A stretch of 64,000 nt of DNA from Microcaldota archaeon (GCA_021801785.1 JAJYXL010000012.1:47205-111204), one strand, 5' to 3'; counted from the first letter of the stretch, positions 53,765 to 61,563 are shown. Notes: a model not told the origin generated them from the sequence alone. A program made the numbers and translations.

Positions 53765-54715
53765 ATGCTGCGCAAGAGAGCTTATAATAGACCGGATGAG
53801 AGGGGGCAATCCGCGATGGAGTACCTCATGACATATTCGTGGGCCATACTGATAATAGCTATAGTCTTTGCAGCCTTCTTCGCATACCTGATATTTAATC
53901 CTTACACATTTGAACCGAGAGTCCAGCCAGGCGGCTGTCAGGTATCTAAACCATTAGGTCCCGGAACAACAAACCTCGCAAGCTTGACACCAGGGTGCAA
54001 TAATGATCTACCACAATATGTTATGAACTCTAGGGGTGTCGGTGATTTTGTCAATGTTCCGGGATCTGGCCTCTACTCAAGCCCACTGAACATACAGGGC
54101 AATAGCATAACTATTACGGCTTGGGTCTACGTAAGCGGTGCACCATACCACGATGTGGTAGACAAGGAGTTACAATATGGGATGAAGTTGGATTATAACA
54201 ATGAGCCTCATGCCTGCACCTTCCCGCCTAACGCGCAGGGGTGGTGCCTCGAGTGGGATACGAACCAGGATTGGGCGGGTCAGAGTTTCTTAATACCGAA
54301 TGCTACAAAGGACAGATGGATATTCTTAGCCGTATCCCAAGATGGGAGCATGAGGTACTGGTATGCAGATAATGCAATGATAGGTAATACATCCGATGGA
54401 CTGCCAATAAGATATGCAGACTCAAATACCACAATAGGAGCCATATCACCGGGGGATTATAGCGGATATGGCCAAGCCGAATGGTTTAACGGCTCGATAG
54501 CTAACGTGCAGATATACAATATATCCTTACCTCAATCCGATATAGAGACATTGTACCATGAGGGCATAGGTGGTGCACCCATAGATCTTCAGGATCTTGT
54601 GGGTTGGTGGCCACTTAATGGTAATGCGAATGATTATAGCGGTAATAAAGATAATGGCAAGATATTCAATAACTCATTCTCACAATCATGGCTCATTAAC
54701 TATCCGCCACCATAA
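53765..54715 (+). CDS. Pilin-like protein with LamG/concanavalin-type domain
   Basis: The 316-residue protein begins with a basic segment and a class III signal RGQSAMEYLMTYSWAILIIA, then an ectodomain with LamG-like features: FVNVPGSG, the strand ITITAWVYVSG, KDRWIFLAVSQDG, EWFNGSIANVQIYN and a second LVGWWPLNGNANDYSGN that starts another LamG repeat, cut short. LamG domains bind carbohydrates or proteins, so this pilin may be adhesive. A TATA box sits about 26 bases upstream. Confidence 0.85.
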   Translation: MLRKRAYNRPDERGQSAMEYLMTYSWAILIIAIVFAAFFAYLIFNPYTFEPRVQPGGCQVSKPLGPGTTNLASLTPGCNNDLPQYVMNSRGVGDFVNVPGSGLYSSPLNIQGNSITITAWVYVSGAPYHDVVDKELQYGMKLDYNNEPHACTFPPNAQGWCLEWDTNQDWAGQSFLIPNATKDRWIFLAVSQDGSMRYWYADNAMIGNTSDGLPIRYADSNTTIGAISPGDYSGYGQAEWFNGSIANVQIYNISLPQSDIETLYHEGIGGAPIDLQDLVGWWPLNGNANDYSGNKDNGKIFNNSFSQSWLINYPPP

Positions 54716-54859
54716 TTAGGTGATGGAAAGCTAAATAGAGTTCTGGCGGTTTAATATAAAAGTGGTAGAGGGAGCCAAACCCGTTTATTGATCTGGGTCT
54801 TAGTTATTAAATATATCATTCAAAATACAAACAGATAGCGTATTGAGATGTGACTACAT

Positions 54860-55318
54860 ATGAGAAAAGCCATTGGGATAAGGATAGAGACTGCAACAGA
54901 CAAGGATACTGCAAGACTGACCCAATTGTATAGGAAACTTTACAAGGGCGATGAGGATCAGAGGTTCTTCAAATCGAATGCAGTTGCCAACTATTTCAAA
55001 TCTGGGAGCAGGGTGTTTGTAGCAAGGGATGGCAACTGTATAGAAGGATTCATCTGGGTGGTATATTACGAGCACATAAAGAACAAAGGGATAGGCATAA
55101 TAGAGGAGCTTTACATTGATGATAAATACAGAAAGAAGGGTATTGGGAAGAGGCTAGTATCAAAGGCGATAGAGTATCTGAAAAAGAGAGATGTCTTAGT
55201 TGTGATTGTAACTACAAGTCCGCACATGATAAATGCTAAGAGGTTCTACAAGGCAGTAGGATTCAAGGTATCGAGGGAGTGGTTCTATTACTCTTTATCT
55301 AGGATAAAACAGCAGTAA
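54860..55318 (+). CDS. GNAT N-acetyltransferase
   Basis: The 152-residue GNAT protein has the acetyl-CoA site KYRKKGIGKRLVSKAIEYL (RxxGxG context) and the typical ITTSPHMINAKRFYKAVGF fourth motif. It resembles RimI- and PhnO-like acetyltransferases, with unknown substrate. A TATA-like TTAAATATATC lies at 54807-54817. It is the first gene of an accessory stretch that favours GAA and AAA codons more than the core genes. Confidence 0.88.
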   Translation: MRKAIGIRIETATDKDTARLTQLYRKLYKGDEDQRFFKSNAVANYFKSGSRVFVARDGNCIEGFIWVVYYEHIKNKGIGIIEELYIDDKYRKKGIGKRLVSKAIEYLKKRDVLVVIVTTSPHMINAKRFYKAVGFKVSREWFYYSLSRIKQQ

Positions 55319-55335
55319 AATGTTAAGATGATTTA

Positions 55336-55695
55336 ATGGACGCAGTAAAAAGTGACCTTATTGTCGTGCGCTTCTCAAACAAAGACATTTTCAGCAGGCT
55401 TCATACGAAAGGAAGTATTGGAATACATAAAGAGGGTAAACATCAAACCCGTAATAGTTGGAGACTTAAACGTGTACCGGAAAAACATGCTGTGGATATG
55501 GTGCAAAATAATTACACGTTGTCGTATGTTTTGAAGAAATATGTCTCCTTTCCGTATGAGGTCAACACTTTAGATTACATACTGCTTCCTAAAGGTCTGA
55601 AGTTCATAAGCTTCAAGTGCGTAGATAGGGGCAGGATAAATACCGCAGGCTTGAGCACAAGACCAACCTTTCACAAGAGAAGGCTGTGCAGATGA
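55336..55695 (+). pseudogene. Fragment of an endonuclease/exonuclease/phosphatase-family gene with a frameshift
   Basis: One frame (about 55352-55490) reads RKEVLEYIKRVNIKPVIVGD-LNV, the PVIxGDxN signature of the EEP nuclease fold. After a run of five A at about 55484 the second frame continues with NTLDYILLPKGLKFIS and ends at 55695, matching the xxxDYILxS part of the same fold. The N-terminal half of the domain is absent. This looks like a decayed remnant; a single-base sequencing error could explain the shift but not the missing half. Confidence 0.6.
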
Positions 55696-55883
55696 GAACG
55701 TTTGAAAGGCACCTAGAAAGATTTTTCTCTTATAAAAATGACCCAATAGAGTTTGCAAAGGCGGCCCTGGAAACGAAGAGCGACGAGCCCCTTTTTGGCA
55801 ACATAAAAAGCAACTCGAAGAAGAAATTAAGAATAAGAAATAAGAAGGAGTGGTTCCAATTACGCCGCCTGTCGAATGCGTGA
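55692..55883 (+). CDS. Small basic protein of unknown function (63 aa)
   Basis: ATG 55692 overlaps the stop of the preceding frame as ATGA. The product (starting MRTFERHLERFFSYKN) is helical and basic at its C-terminus (SKKKLRIRNKK). No family is recognised. It may be a real small gene or the remainder of decayed DNA next to the nuclease remnant. Confidence 0.35.
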   Translation: MRTFERHLERFFSYKNDPIEFAKAALETKSDEPLFGNIKSNSKKKLRIRNKKEWFQLRRLSNA

Positions 55884-55932
55884 GTTATGGCGCTGGGCCA
55901 GGTTACGTCAACAGTCAAACCACACGCAATAC

Positions 55933-55943
55933 CTTTAATAAAT
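55933..55943 (+). promoter_or_regulatory. TATA box of the Cys-rich peptide gene
   Basis: CTTTAATAAAT is centred about 26 bases before ATG 55964. This fits leaderless transcription of the peptide and marks the start of the proposed peptide-modification operon. Confidence 0.5.
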
Positions 55944-55963
55944 TAGTTATTAAATCCAAAAAC

Positions 55964-56095
55964 ATGATATCTATGGGCAAAAAAAGTATCTGGATAGCGT
56001 CTGCATACAATGAGAAATCAAAGGAAGCAGACCTGGAAAAGATATCATCGGTAAGCAGTTGTTTTGGCTGTGAGGACACTTGTAGCTCAAAATAA
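55964..56095 (+). CDS. Candidate RiPP precursor peptide (43 aa, CxxCxxxC core)
   Basis: The peptide begins MISMGKKSIWIASAYN, continues with a charged leader-like segment (EKSKEADLEKI) and ends with a Ser/Cys-rich core SSVSSCFGCEDTCSSK with Cys33, Cys36 and Cys40. It precedes Fic, small-ORF and radical SAM/SPASM genes on the same strand. Short peptides with a charged leader and Cys-rich end next to SPASM enzymes are the usual substrates of thioether-forming maturases. ATG 55964 is chosen from the TATA distance; ATG 55973 would give 40 residues. Precursor status is inferred from context. Confidence 0.6.
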   Translation: MISMGKKSIWIASAYNEKSKEADLEKISSVSSCFGCEDTCSSK

Positions 56096-56109
56096 TTACC
56101 TTTGGCGTC

Positions 56110-56162
56110 GGAAGGTGCAGTGGGTAATTATTATATTGCTGCCTCCTGCAATCCGCGCCTTC
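56110..56162 (+). promoter_or_regulatory. Possible stem-loop between peptide and Fic genes
   Basis: GAAGGTGCAG near 56111-56120 can pair imperfectly with the CTGCAATCCGCGCCTTC region ending at 56161. Such a partial terminator or mRNA-processing hairpin would let the peptide be expressed more than the enzymes. It is weak evidence on its own. Confidence 0.3.
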
Positions 56163-56180
56163 TAATAAAAAGTGGCTTTA

Positions 56181-58061
56181 ATGGATATTTCTGGAATAGA
56201 GGAAGAAGGAAAGTTATACGAGACAATTGCTGGAATGCTCTCGCCAACTGGGCGAGGACGGTTTTTTATAAGAGATGATATTGCCAGAATCATTTTTTAT
56301 TCTAGTGCCATAGAAGGCAATAAACTTGATGAATCCGAGGCACTTATGCTCATAAACGGCGATCTGGAAATAGGAAGCGGAAGACTTATCGATTACATCG
56401 AGCTGCTAAATCACAAAGATGTTTACAACCTCATCGCACAAATAGGCGATAATGAAATTACCTTGGATGACATCATAAAGCTGAGAAAACTGCTTTTTTC
56501 CAATACGCTGAACAATCTGCATTACGGCCTTAGGAGATCCATGACATCGGTGGAGGATTATATCACGGAAAGTGCGTCTAAATTACCAAAGGAAATGGAA
56601 GAACTAATAGAGATTCTAAATAGGAAGCCATCGAATGCATCAGATGCATTTTCAAATGCCGTGGAATTTCACCTTCTTTTTGTAGACAGGCACCCGTTTG
56701 AAGATGGAAACGGGAGAACTGTCAGGTTGCTGATGAACTGGTATCTGATAAAAAACGGGCTTGTGCCAATAATAGTGACCAGAGAAGACAAGAAGGAATA
56801 CTTCAATAGCATAAACCCTTTCCATTTCTGCGGTTATACTGATGTGTTTGCGTCGTTTATGCTTTATTCGGCACTGAAGACAACCGGAATCTCCGTTGCG
56901 AAGTACTCTGAAGGAATCGAAAAGGAAAGCATGATAAAGGATTTCCTTCTGATGTTTGACGGGAAGATTGATGAGGCTTCACTGTCTAGAAAGGTTTCAT
57001 CTTATTATTCTTCTGGAAACAAGAGGCAAAAGCTTGGCGCCATGTGGATTGCAGGCCACCTAAACGTGCAATCTCCAGAGCTTTCCATTGCGGCCCAGGA
57101 AGATGACCCAGAAATCGTATCCATGGCATTGCTGGCAATGCAGAATAGGGCTTTAAACGGGTTTGAAAAAAGCATTGAAGAACTGGATAAGTTCACCGGA
57201 AGAATAAGGGAACTGGCAATAGCTGGCAGAGAAGAGCGCGAGCAACTGCTTGCCATAAGCCTTTTGGGAAAAATAAGTGCACTAGATAACGATACTGTAC
57301 GTAAGATAATCGAAGGGCAGAAAGATTCCCGAATAATAGCCCAGACATTCAATGCGCTTAGGTACAATCCGACTAATCAGGATTCCGTTGCCTTACTAGA
57401 GGGATATTTAAGCAGCAGCAACCCTGATCTTGCTGAAAACGCCTATGCTGCGTTTATAGCCAATGCCCCGATCCCGCTTATCGAAAAGCACCTAGAAGGC
57501 ATTTGCAATGAAGAGGAAGTAGTAAAGGACGAGATAATAAAATGGCTTAGCAGAATAAGAAAAAAAGCCGGACCTGAAAAAATCAGCGCCGTAAATTTAG
57601 ACAGCATAGCAAAAATACTCGTAAATGCAGCCATTAAAGACGACCGCATAAGAATGCTGCTCTTGGGTCAGTTATCCACCGTTGACGGCCTAAATTCAGA
57701 GTATCTAGATATACTGAAACGCATCCTTAAAGATACATCATTCAATGACGTTGAAAAATCATATGCGGCATATTGCATAGGCATCAACAAGGGATACAAC
57801 TACTTGCATTCGGAAACTGGAATAGGAGTTCAGAGCACAAACGGGCAGCTTTTGAACATGTCCGCTTTTATTGCGCTGACGAACGGTAAAGCCAAAGAGG
57901 GAGAAATATTAGATGCACTTGATATCAAGCAGAATTCGGTAAACATTGTTGATGCAATAAGCATGAAGAACATGCTTGAAAAAAACAGATTCGGGACAGA
58001 TTTTTTATTGTTATGCGAGAAAAACTTTTCCGTATGGAACAACATGCGGACAGGGAATTGA
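56181..58061 (+). CDS. Fic-domain protein with C-terminal helical (HEAT-like) repeats
   Basis: The Fic core has the full catalytic motif HPFEDGNGRTVR (about residues 171-182) and, before it, an inhibitory-helix motif SSAIEGN of the [ST]xxxE[GN] type (about 41-47), so it is a class II, self-inhibited Fic enzyme. Fic proteins usually transfer AMP to hydroxyl side chains. From about residue 245 to the end are helical pairs resembling HEAT/ARM repeats (DDPEIVSMALLAMQN; SSNPDLAENAYAAF), a likely protein-binding platform. GTG 56172 is an alternative start. It lies between the Cys-rich peptide and the radical SAM gene. Confidence 0.88.
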   Translation: MDISGIEEEGKLYETIAGMLSPTGRGRFFIRDDIARIIFYSSAIEGNKLDESEALMLINGDLEIGSGRLIDYIELLNHKDVYNLIAQIGDNEITLDDIIKLRKLLFSNTLNNLHYGLRRSMTSVEDYITESASKLPKEMEELIEILNRKPSNASDAFSNAVEFHLLFVDRHPFEDGNGRTVRLLMNWYLIKNGLVPIIVTREDKKEYFNSINPFHFCGYTDVFASFMLYSALKTTGISVAKYSEGIEKESMIKDFLLMFDGKIDEASLSRKVSSYYSSGNKRQKLGAMWIAGHLNVQSPELSIAAQEDDPEIVSMALLAMQNRALNGFEKSIEELDKFTGRIRELAIAGREEREQLLAISLLGKISALDNDTVRKIIEGQKDSRIIAQTFNALRYNPTNQDSVALLEGYLSSSNPDLAENAYAAFIANAPIPLIEKHLEGICNEEEVVKDEIIKWLSRIRKKAGPEKISAVNLDSIAKILVNAAIKDDRIRMLLLGQLSTVDGLNSEYLDILKRILKDTSFNDVEKSYAAYCIGINKGYNYLHSETGIGVQSTNGQLLNMSAFIALTNGKAKEGEILDALDIKQNSVNIVDAISMKNMLEKNRFGTDFLLLCEKNFSVWNNMRTGN

Positions 58062-58174
58062 CTACAGAAGCTTTAATGTCATTGAGGGGAAAGATAAGTA
58101 TGGCCATATCGTCTGAAAAGTATGGTATGCCACTTCTAAGGGTAGATAAAGACAAAAACAGGCGCAAAATATGA
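58034..58174 (+). CDS. Small ORF (46 aa) overlapping Fic and radical SAM genes
   Basis: ATG 58034 lies inside the end of the Fic gene (28-base overlap), and the stop TGA shares bases with the radical SAM ATG as ATGA. The product starts MEQHADRELTTEALMSLRGK and is basic at the end. Chained overlaps of this sort indicate translational coupling. It could be an adaptor, a Fic-associated small protein or a second substrate. I see no family similarity, and it may be non-coding. Confidence 0.4.
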   Translation: MEQHADRELTTEALMSLRGKISMAISSEKYGMPLLRVDKDKNRRKI

Positions 58175-59562
58175 AACAGATAAGTCTAGTGAATTTGGGA
58201 GAGATCCGCAGGGCCTCTGCAAAGAATTTCCCACGCAAGATAAATCCGCAGCTTTATTTTTTCAATCTTGGCGAAGACAGCATCTGTGCGTATACGCCTG
58301 CGGGAAATGTTACTGCTACACTAACAAGAGAAGAATATGAATTTGTAAGAAATAATCGTATAGTAAATTCAAACATAAAAGGCATGGCGGCCCTTATAGA
58401 CTCGTTCCTGTACGATGCCCAGCCGATAAATCTGGGCTATCACGAAAGTGATGTGCTTTCATTCAAACCTACTATAGACGCCACAAAAATAAAGGAGCTT
58501 TCTTTGATAATTTCAACTGCATGTGACCTTAGGTGCAGGTACTGTTTCGCTTTTGGGGGAGAAAGTATTGAAATAGAGAAGCAGAAAAACGTCTCCGGCC
58601 TCAAGCAGGAGCTGGATCCGAATACTGCATTATATGCAATAAATTATTTTAAGCCAGCCAGAATAACGCTATTTGGATGGGGCGAACCAACGATGGCTTT
58701 TTCTAACATAAAAAAGATAGTTTCAGGCATTGACACCGAAAAAACAAAGGTGGAGATAGTAACAAATGGAGTTTATTTTTCAAGGACAGAAGAAATAGTA
58801 AAATACTTGGTTGAGCACAACATAAAAATACAAATATCGTTCGATGGCCTGCCAAAGTTCCAAGACACGAATAGGCCGATGTCCAATGGAATCGGTTCTT
58901 CGGGTGAAGTGCTTAAAACTATAAACGAAATAAAAAAATATGGTAAACTCGAAGACTTAGCCACTGTAAGAGCTACGATATGCAGCGGGATGGAAGATTA
59001 CATACTAGAAAGCGTTGACTATCTGCATGACCTGGGCTTCGACATAATAGGGATACAACCTGTTGAAATCAGCGGTAGGGCAATTAATAACATAAAACCC
59101 TTAAATATGTCACTTTTTGCGCGGAATGTAGCAAAGGCCATAGCGTATGGAAAGAGGCACGGAATAAATATCAATTCGAGGGTGCTTCCTGCAAGCGACA
59201 ATTGGTCCATGGCCTGCTATGGCTGCGGTTTCATGGCAGGCTATACGCTTGCCCTTGGCCCTGACAACAATTTTTACTCTTGCGACGACCCGCTTCCGAT
59301 ATTCAAGGTAGGTACAATTAGCAGGCATGGGTCTGATTTTGAGGTAGATGTGAACTACAAAAAGATAACCGACTTCGCAAATCGGCGTTATATACTTAAT
59401 CTTGATAATTGCAGGGAATGCCCGGTAAAATGCGGCGGAGGATGCGCCAAGGAATCGTTTTCCTATTACAATAAAATAGATGTTGGAGGCGAATCTGAGG
59501 AGTTATGTAACGCAAGGCAGGAGGCCTTAGCCGAATATATAAAGGCTGCAGTCATTGAGTGA
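58171..59562 (+). CDS. Radical SAM/SPASM peptide maturase-like enzyme
   Basis: The 463-residue protein has an N-terminal region (about 25-90) resembling the peptide-recognition part of such maturases, the radical SAM motif CDLRCRYC (118-125), GWGEPT, and a SPASM-type C-terminus with Cys349, Cys352, Cys371, then CRECPVKCGGGC (414-425) and Cys446, enough for two auxiliary clusters. Such enzymes form thioether or C-C crosslinks in ribosomal peptides or modify sulfatases. No sulfatase is nearby, while a Cys-rich peptide is. It is translationally coupled to the small ORF. Confidence 0.9.
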   Translation: MKQISLVNLGEIRRASAKNFPRKINPQLYFFNLGEDSICAYTPAGNVTATLTREEYEFVRNNRIVNSNIKGMAALIDSFLYDAQPINLGYHESDVLSFKPTIDATKIKELSLIISTACDLRCRYCFAFGGESIEIEKQKNVSGLKQELDPNTALYAINYFKPARITLFGWGEPTMAFSNIKKIVSGIDTEKTKVEIVTNGVYFSRTEEIVKYLVEHNIKIQISFDGLPKFQDTNRPMSNGIGSSGEVLKTINEIKKYGKLEDLATVRATICSGMEDYILESVDYLHDLGFDIIGIQPVEISGRAINNIKPLNMSLFARNVAKAIAYGKRHGININSRVLPASDNWSMACYGCGFMAGYTLALGPDNNFYSCDDPLPIFKVGTISRHGSDFEVDVNYKKITDFANRRYILNLDNCRECPVKCGGGCAKESFSYYNKIDVGGESEELCNARQEALAEYIKAAVIE

Positions 59563-59581
59563 AAAGGTATTGCCAGGGCTG

Positions 59582-60310
59582 CTAAAGCTTTCTTACTGCC
59601 ATAAAATTCGAGCCATTGCTTTTCCATCTCGTGCTCTCGTCAGCCATGACTTCGAAGCCAGCTTCGATCAATAATCTTGCAAGCTCTTCTTTGTAATAAA
59701 CTCTCATATCCCAAGATTGTTTTGCTTCTTTCATCTCCTTAAGACCTTCTTGTACTATTAGCCTCTGAGATACGTGCAGCATTCCCCCGTCAAGAGCGTA
59801 TTTGATAAAAACGACAAGTTTCATTCCACTTATGGTTTTAGCTGTGCCTATTAATTCATGTTTAGGCAGCTTATTTTCGGCAAATTTTCTATCCAATATG
59901 TCGAATATGTAAATACCGTTGGAATTGAGATGCTTGCGTACGTTTAAAAGCATTTCCCGAAATTTACGTGTGTTTAGGTGGCCTATTGAATTATACATTG
60001 ATATAGCTGCATCAAATCGGCCCAAGTTTATAGTGCACATATCGCCGACATGAAAGCGTATTTTTAGATTTGATAACTTTGCCTTTTTTTTAGCAAATCC
60101 AAGCATTTTTGCATTTATGTCATTGGCAGTTACTTCATAACCCTTTCTTGCCAAAAAAATGCTTTGCTTTCCAGTTCCCGCGCTCATGTCTAAAACAGTA
60201 TTAGATTCATTTCGTTTTAAGATAACATCGATAGCATTTTCCATGCTTTCATCATTAGATTCTACGGTATCATAATAATCGGCTATTGCACTATAATCTA
60301 ACTTTTTCAT
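59582..60310 (-). CDS. Class I SAM-dependent methyltransferase
   Basis: The 242-residue protein has the SAM-binding motif VLDMSAGTGKQSIFLA, the acidic strand-2 end TANDINAKM, and FDAAISMYNSIGHL, as in small-molecule or peptide methyltransferases of the UbiE/type-11 group. It converges with the radical SAM gene, 19 bases away, and may act on the same product. It has its own promoter region with a small inverted repeat upstream. Confidence 0.88.
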   Translation of the reverse strand: MKKLDYSAIADYYDTVESNDESMENAIDVILKRNESNTVLDMSAGTGKQSIFLARKGYEVTANDINAKMLGFAKKKAKLSNLKIRFHVGDMCTINLGRFDAAISMYNSIGHLNTRKFREMLLNVRKHLNSNGIYIFDILDRKFAENKLPKHELIGTAKTISGMKLVVFIKYALDGGMLHVSQRLIVQEGLKEMKEAKQSWDMRVYYKEELARLLIEAGFEVMADESTRWKSNGSNFMAVRKL

Positions 60311-60330
60311 TGCAACACTTCTCTTGTTGC
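60311..60330. promoter_or_regulatory. Inverted repeat at the methyltransferase start
   Basis: GCAACA at 60312-60317 is mirrored by TGTTGC at 60325-60330, immediately before the ATG. A T/A-rich TATA-like element (minus strand) lies at about 60336-60350. A repressor site or a leader hairpin are both possible. Confidence 0.4.
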
Positions 60331-61077
60331 TACAACATAAAAACTTTAAAAATAAATTCCTTTAGCTCTCTATGAAAATGTAGAAAGGAGATTTAGAGAG
60401 AACGCAGCATGAAACTCTAACACCTGATGGCACAAAAGTTTCTACTAACTAAATTGCATACCGGTTTGATAATATGCTGAAACTGCTTGATCTCAGCATA
60501 GCTCTTTATAACGACTGGGATACGCATGTCTAGTTGAATCTGGATTAACAAAATAGTTTTAGAATTTCTATCATAGTATTAGAATATGTAATTTGCAGGT
60601 TTATCGATAAAATAATGCTCTCGAAATACTTAAACTGGTCCGGTTGCCGTACGGTCTGTACTTTTTTCCATAAAAATAAAAGATTATATGCAATAGATGG
60701 TAAAAATCGGAATTCCATTTTTTTGCAAAGAAGATAGGGCCCGGTTAAAGCTTTTATTCCGAATCTATGGAAAATAGCCCATTCTGGTTAAGCGACCCAT
60801 ATTATCCGATAATTCGGGTATGAAAGTACGGCATATCTCTCGAGAGCCATATTTTAGCTCATTTTAATGGAAAAGAATTTTAATATTCCACAATAATGGA
60901 ATCAGTAAAATACAGAGAGTTATGCGACAGAATGCCACATTTTAATAGCATTGTGGGGAGAAACGATCTATTATAAGCCCGTTTCAGCAGATTATCTGGG
61001 CAGCGTTCGATAATCTATATGGGTGTGGACGATGTGCTTCTATACGCTAAAAGAATGCAAAAATAGGATATGATAAG
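60331..61077. other. Gene-poor AT-rich gap of about 750 bases
   Basis: I see no credible coding frame on either strand. The segment carries several short TGGAA/TTCCA inverted pairs, for example ATTCCA-CAATAA-TGGAAT at about 60885-60905 and a GGAATTCC palindrome near 60710, and AT-rich tracts. It may be decayed mobile DNA at the edge of the accessory island, or it may hold an unrecognised non-coding RNA. Confidence 0.4.
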
Positions 61078-61102
61078 AATATATTAGATTTTCTAATATA
61101 TT
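61078..61102. repeat. Perfect 11-bp inverted repeat at the end of the orphan ORF
   Basis: AATATATTAGA (61078-61088) and TCTAATATATT (61092-61102) flank TTT. The right arm includes the stop codon of the ORF at 61101. The core TATTAGA-N3-TCTAATA recurs upstream of the same ORF at 61521-61537. Confidence 0.8.
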
Positions 61103-61430
61103 ATCTGTCTCTGAGTTTCAGCCATAGCGCCTTGGTCCTAAGAAAGTATCGATCATTGCTGAAAACGTCTACCCTCTTATCGTTCTCATACCCCCTTAAC
61201 AGCATACATATGTTGGATATCTGTCCGGCCCTTATCTTGCCCTCTGGTGAGGAGAAGTCGTACATTAGCGTAGGTAATCCGGTATCCAGATAGGCATCGA
61301 TCGTGATCGATCTGGTGCGCAGGTAAGCTATAGCCAACAGCGCCTCTGATGGCCTATCCCTCTCAAGTGCCTTGGCAATGGATTCGACAGAGAATCTCTC
61401 ACTCTTACCGATACGTTGTGACATAAACAT
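61101..61430 (-). CDS. Orphan protein of unknown function (109 aa)
   Basis: The basic 109-residue protein (starting MFMSQRIGKSERFS) seems to mix helices and strands: SIAKALERDRPSEALLAIAYL, then a central segment with DAYLDTGLPTLMYD, and a C-terminal DRYFLRTKALWLKLRDR. An AGGT element lies about 9 bases before ATG 61430, and TTTATAATA (about 61492-61500, minus strand) is a likely TATA box. Related dyads flank it on both sides, which suggests autoregulation or a mobile cassette. No family is recognised. Confidence 0.6.
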   Translation of the reverse strand: MFMSQRIGKSERFSVESIAKALERDRPSEALLAIAYLRTRSITIDAYLDTGLPTLMYDFSSPEGKIRAGQISNICMLLRGYENDKRVDVFSNDRYFLRTKALWLKLRDR

Positions 61431-61520
61431 ACACAGTTATGTACCTGTATAGGAAATTTGAAATACCCTACGTCGATATTCGACCTCGTAAGTATTATAA
61501 AGGTATCAAATCTCATATAT

Positions 61521-61537
61521 TATTAGAATATCTAATA
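61521..61537. repeat. Dyad TATTAGA-N3-TCTAATA upstream of the orphan ORF
   Basis: TATTAGA (61521-61527) and TCTAATA (61531-61537) are perfect arms around ATA. It lies upstream of the TATA box of the ORF at 61101-61430 and downstream of the membrane protein gene at 61564, and it shares its core with the repeat at 61078-61102. Confidence 0.7.
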
Positions 61538-61563
61538 TATTATTAGTATCAATATATTTGTGG

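Noticed and set aside
56181..58061. Fic toxin-antitoxin pair
   Set aside because: The inhibitory motif is within the Fic protein itself, and the small ORF lies after it with no antitoxin-like motif. The context with peptide and SPASM enzyme fits a modification pathway better.
58171..59562. Anaerobic sulfatase-maturing enzyme
   Set aside because: SPASM layout is similar, but no sulfatase gene is present nearby and a Cys-rich peptide is. The general fold alone does not decide.
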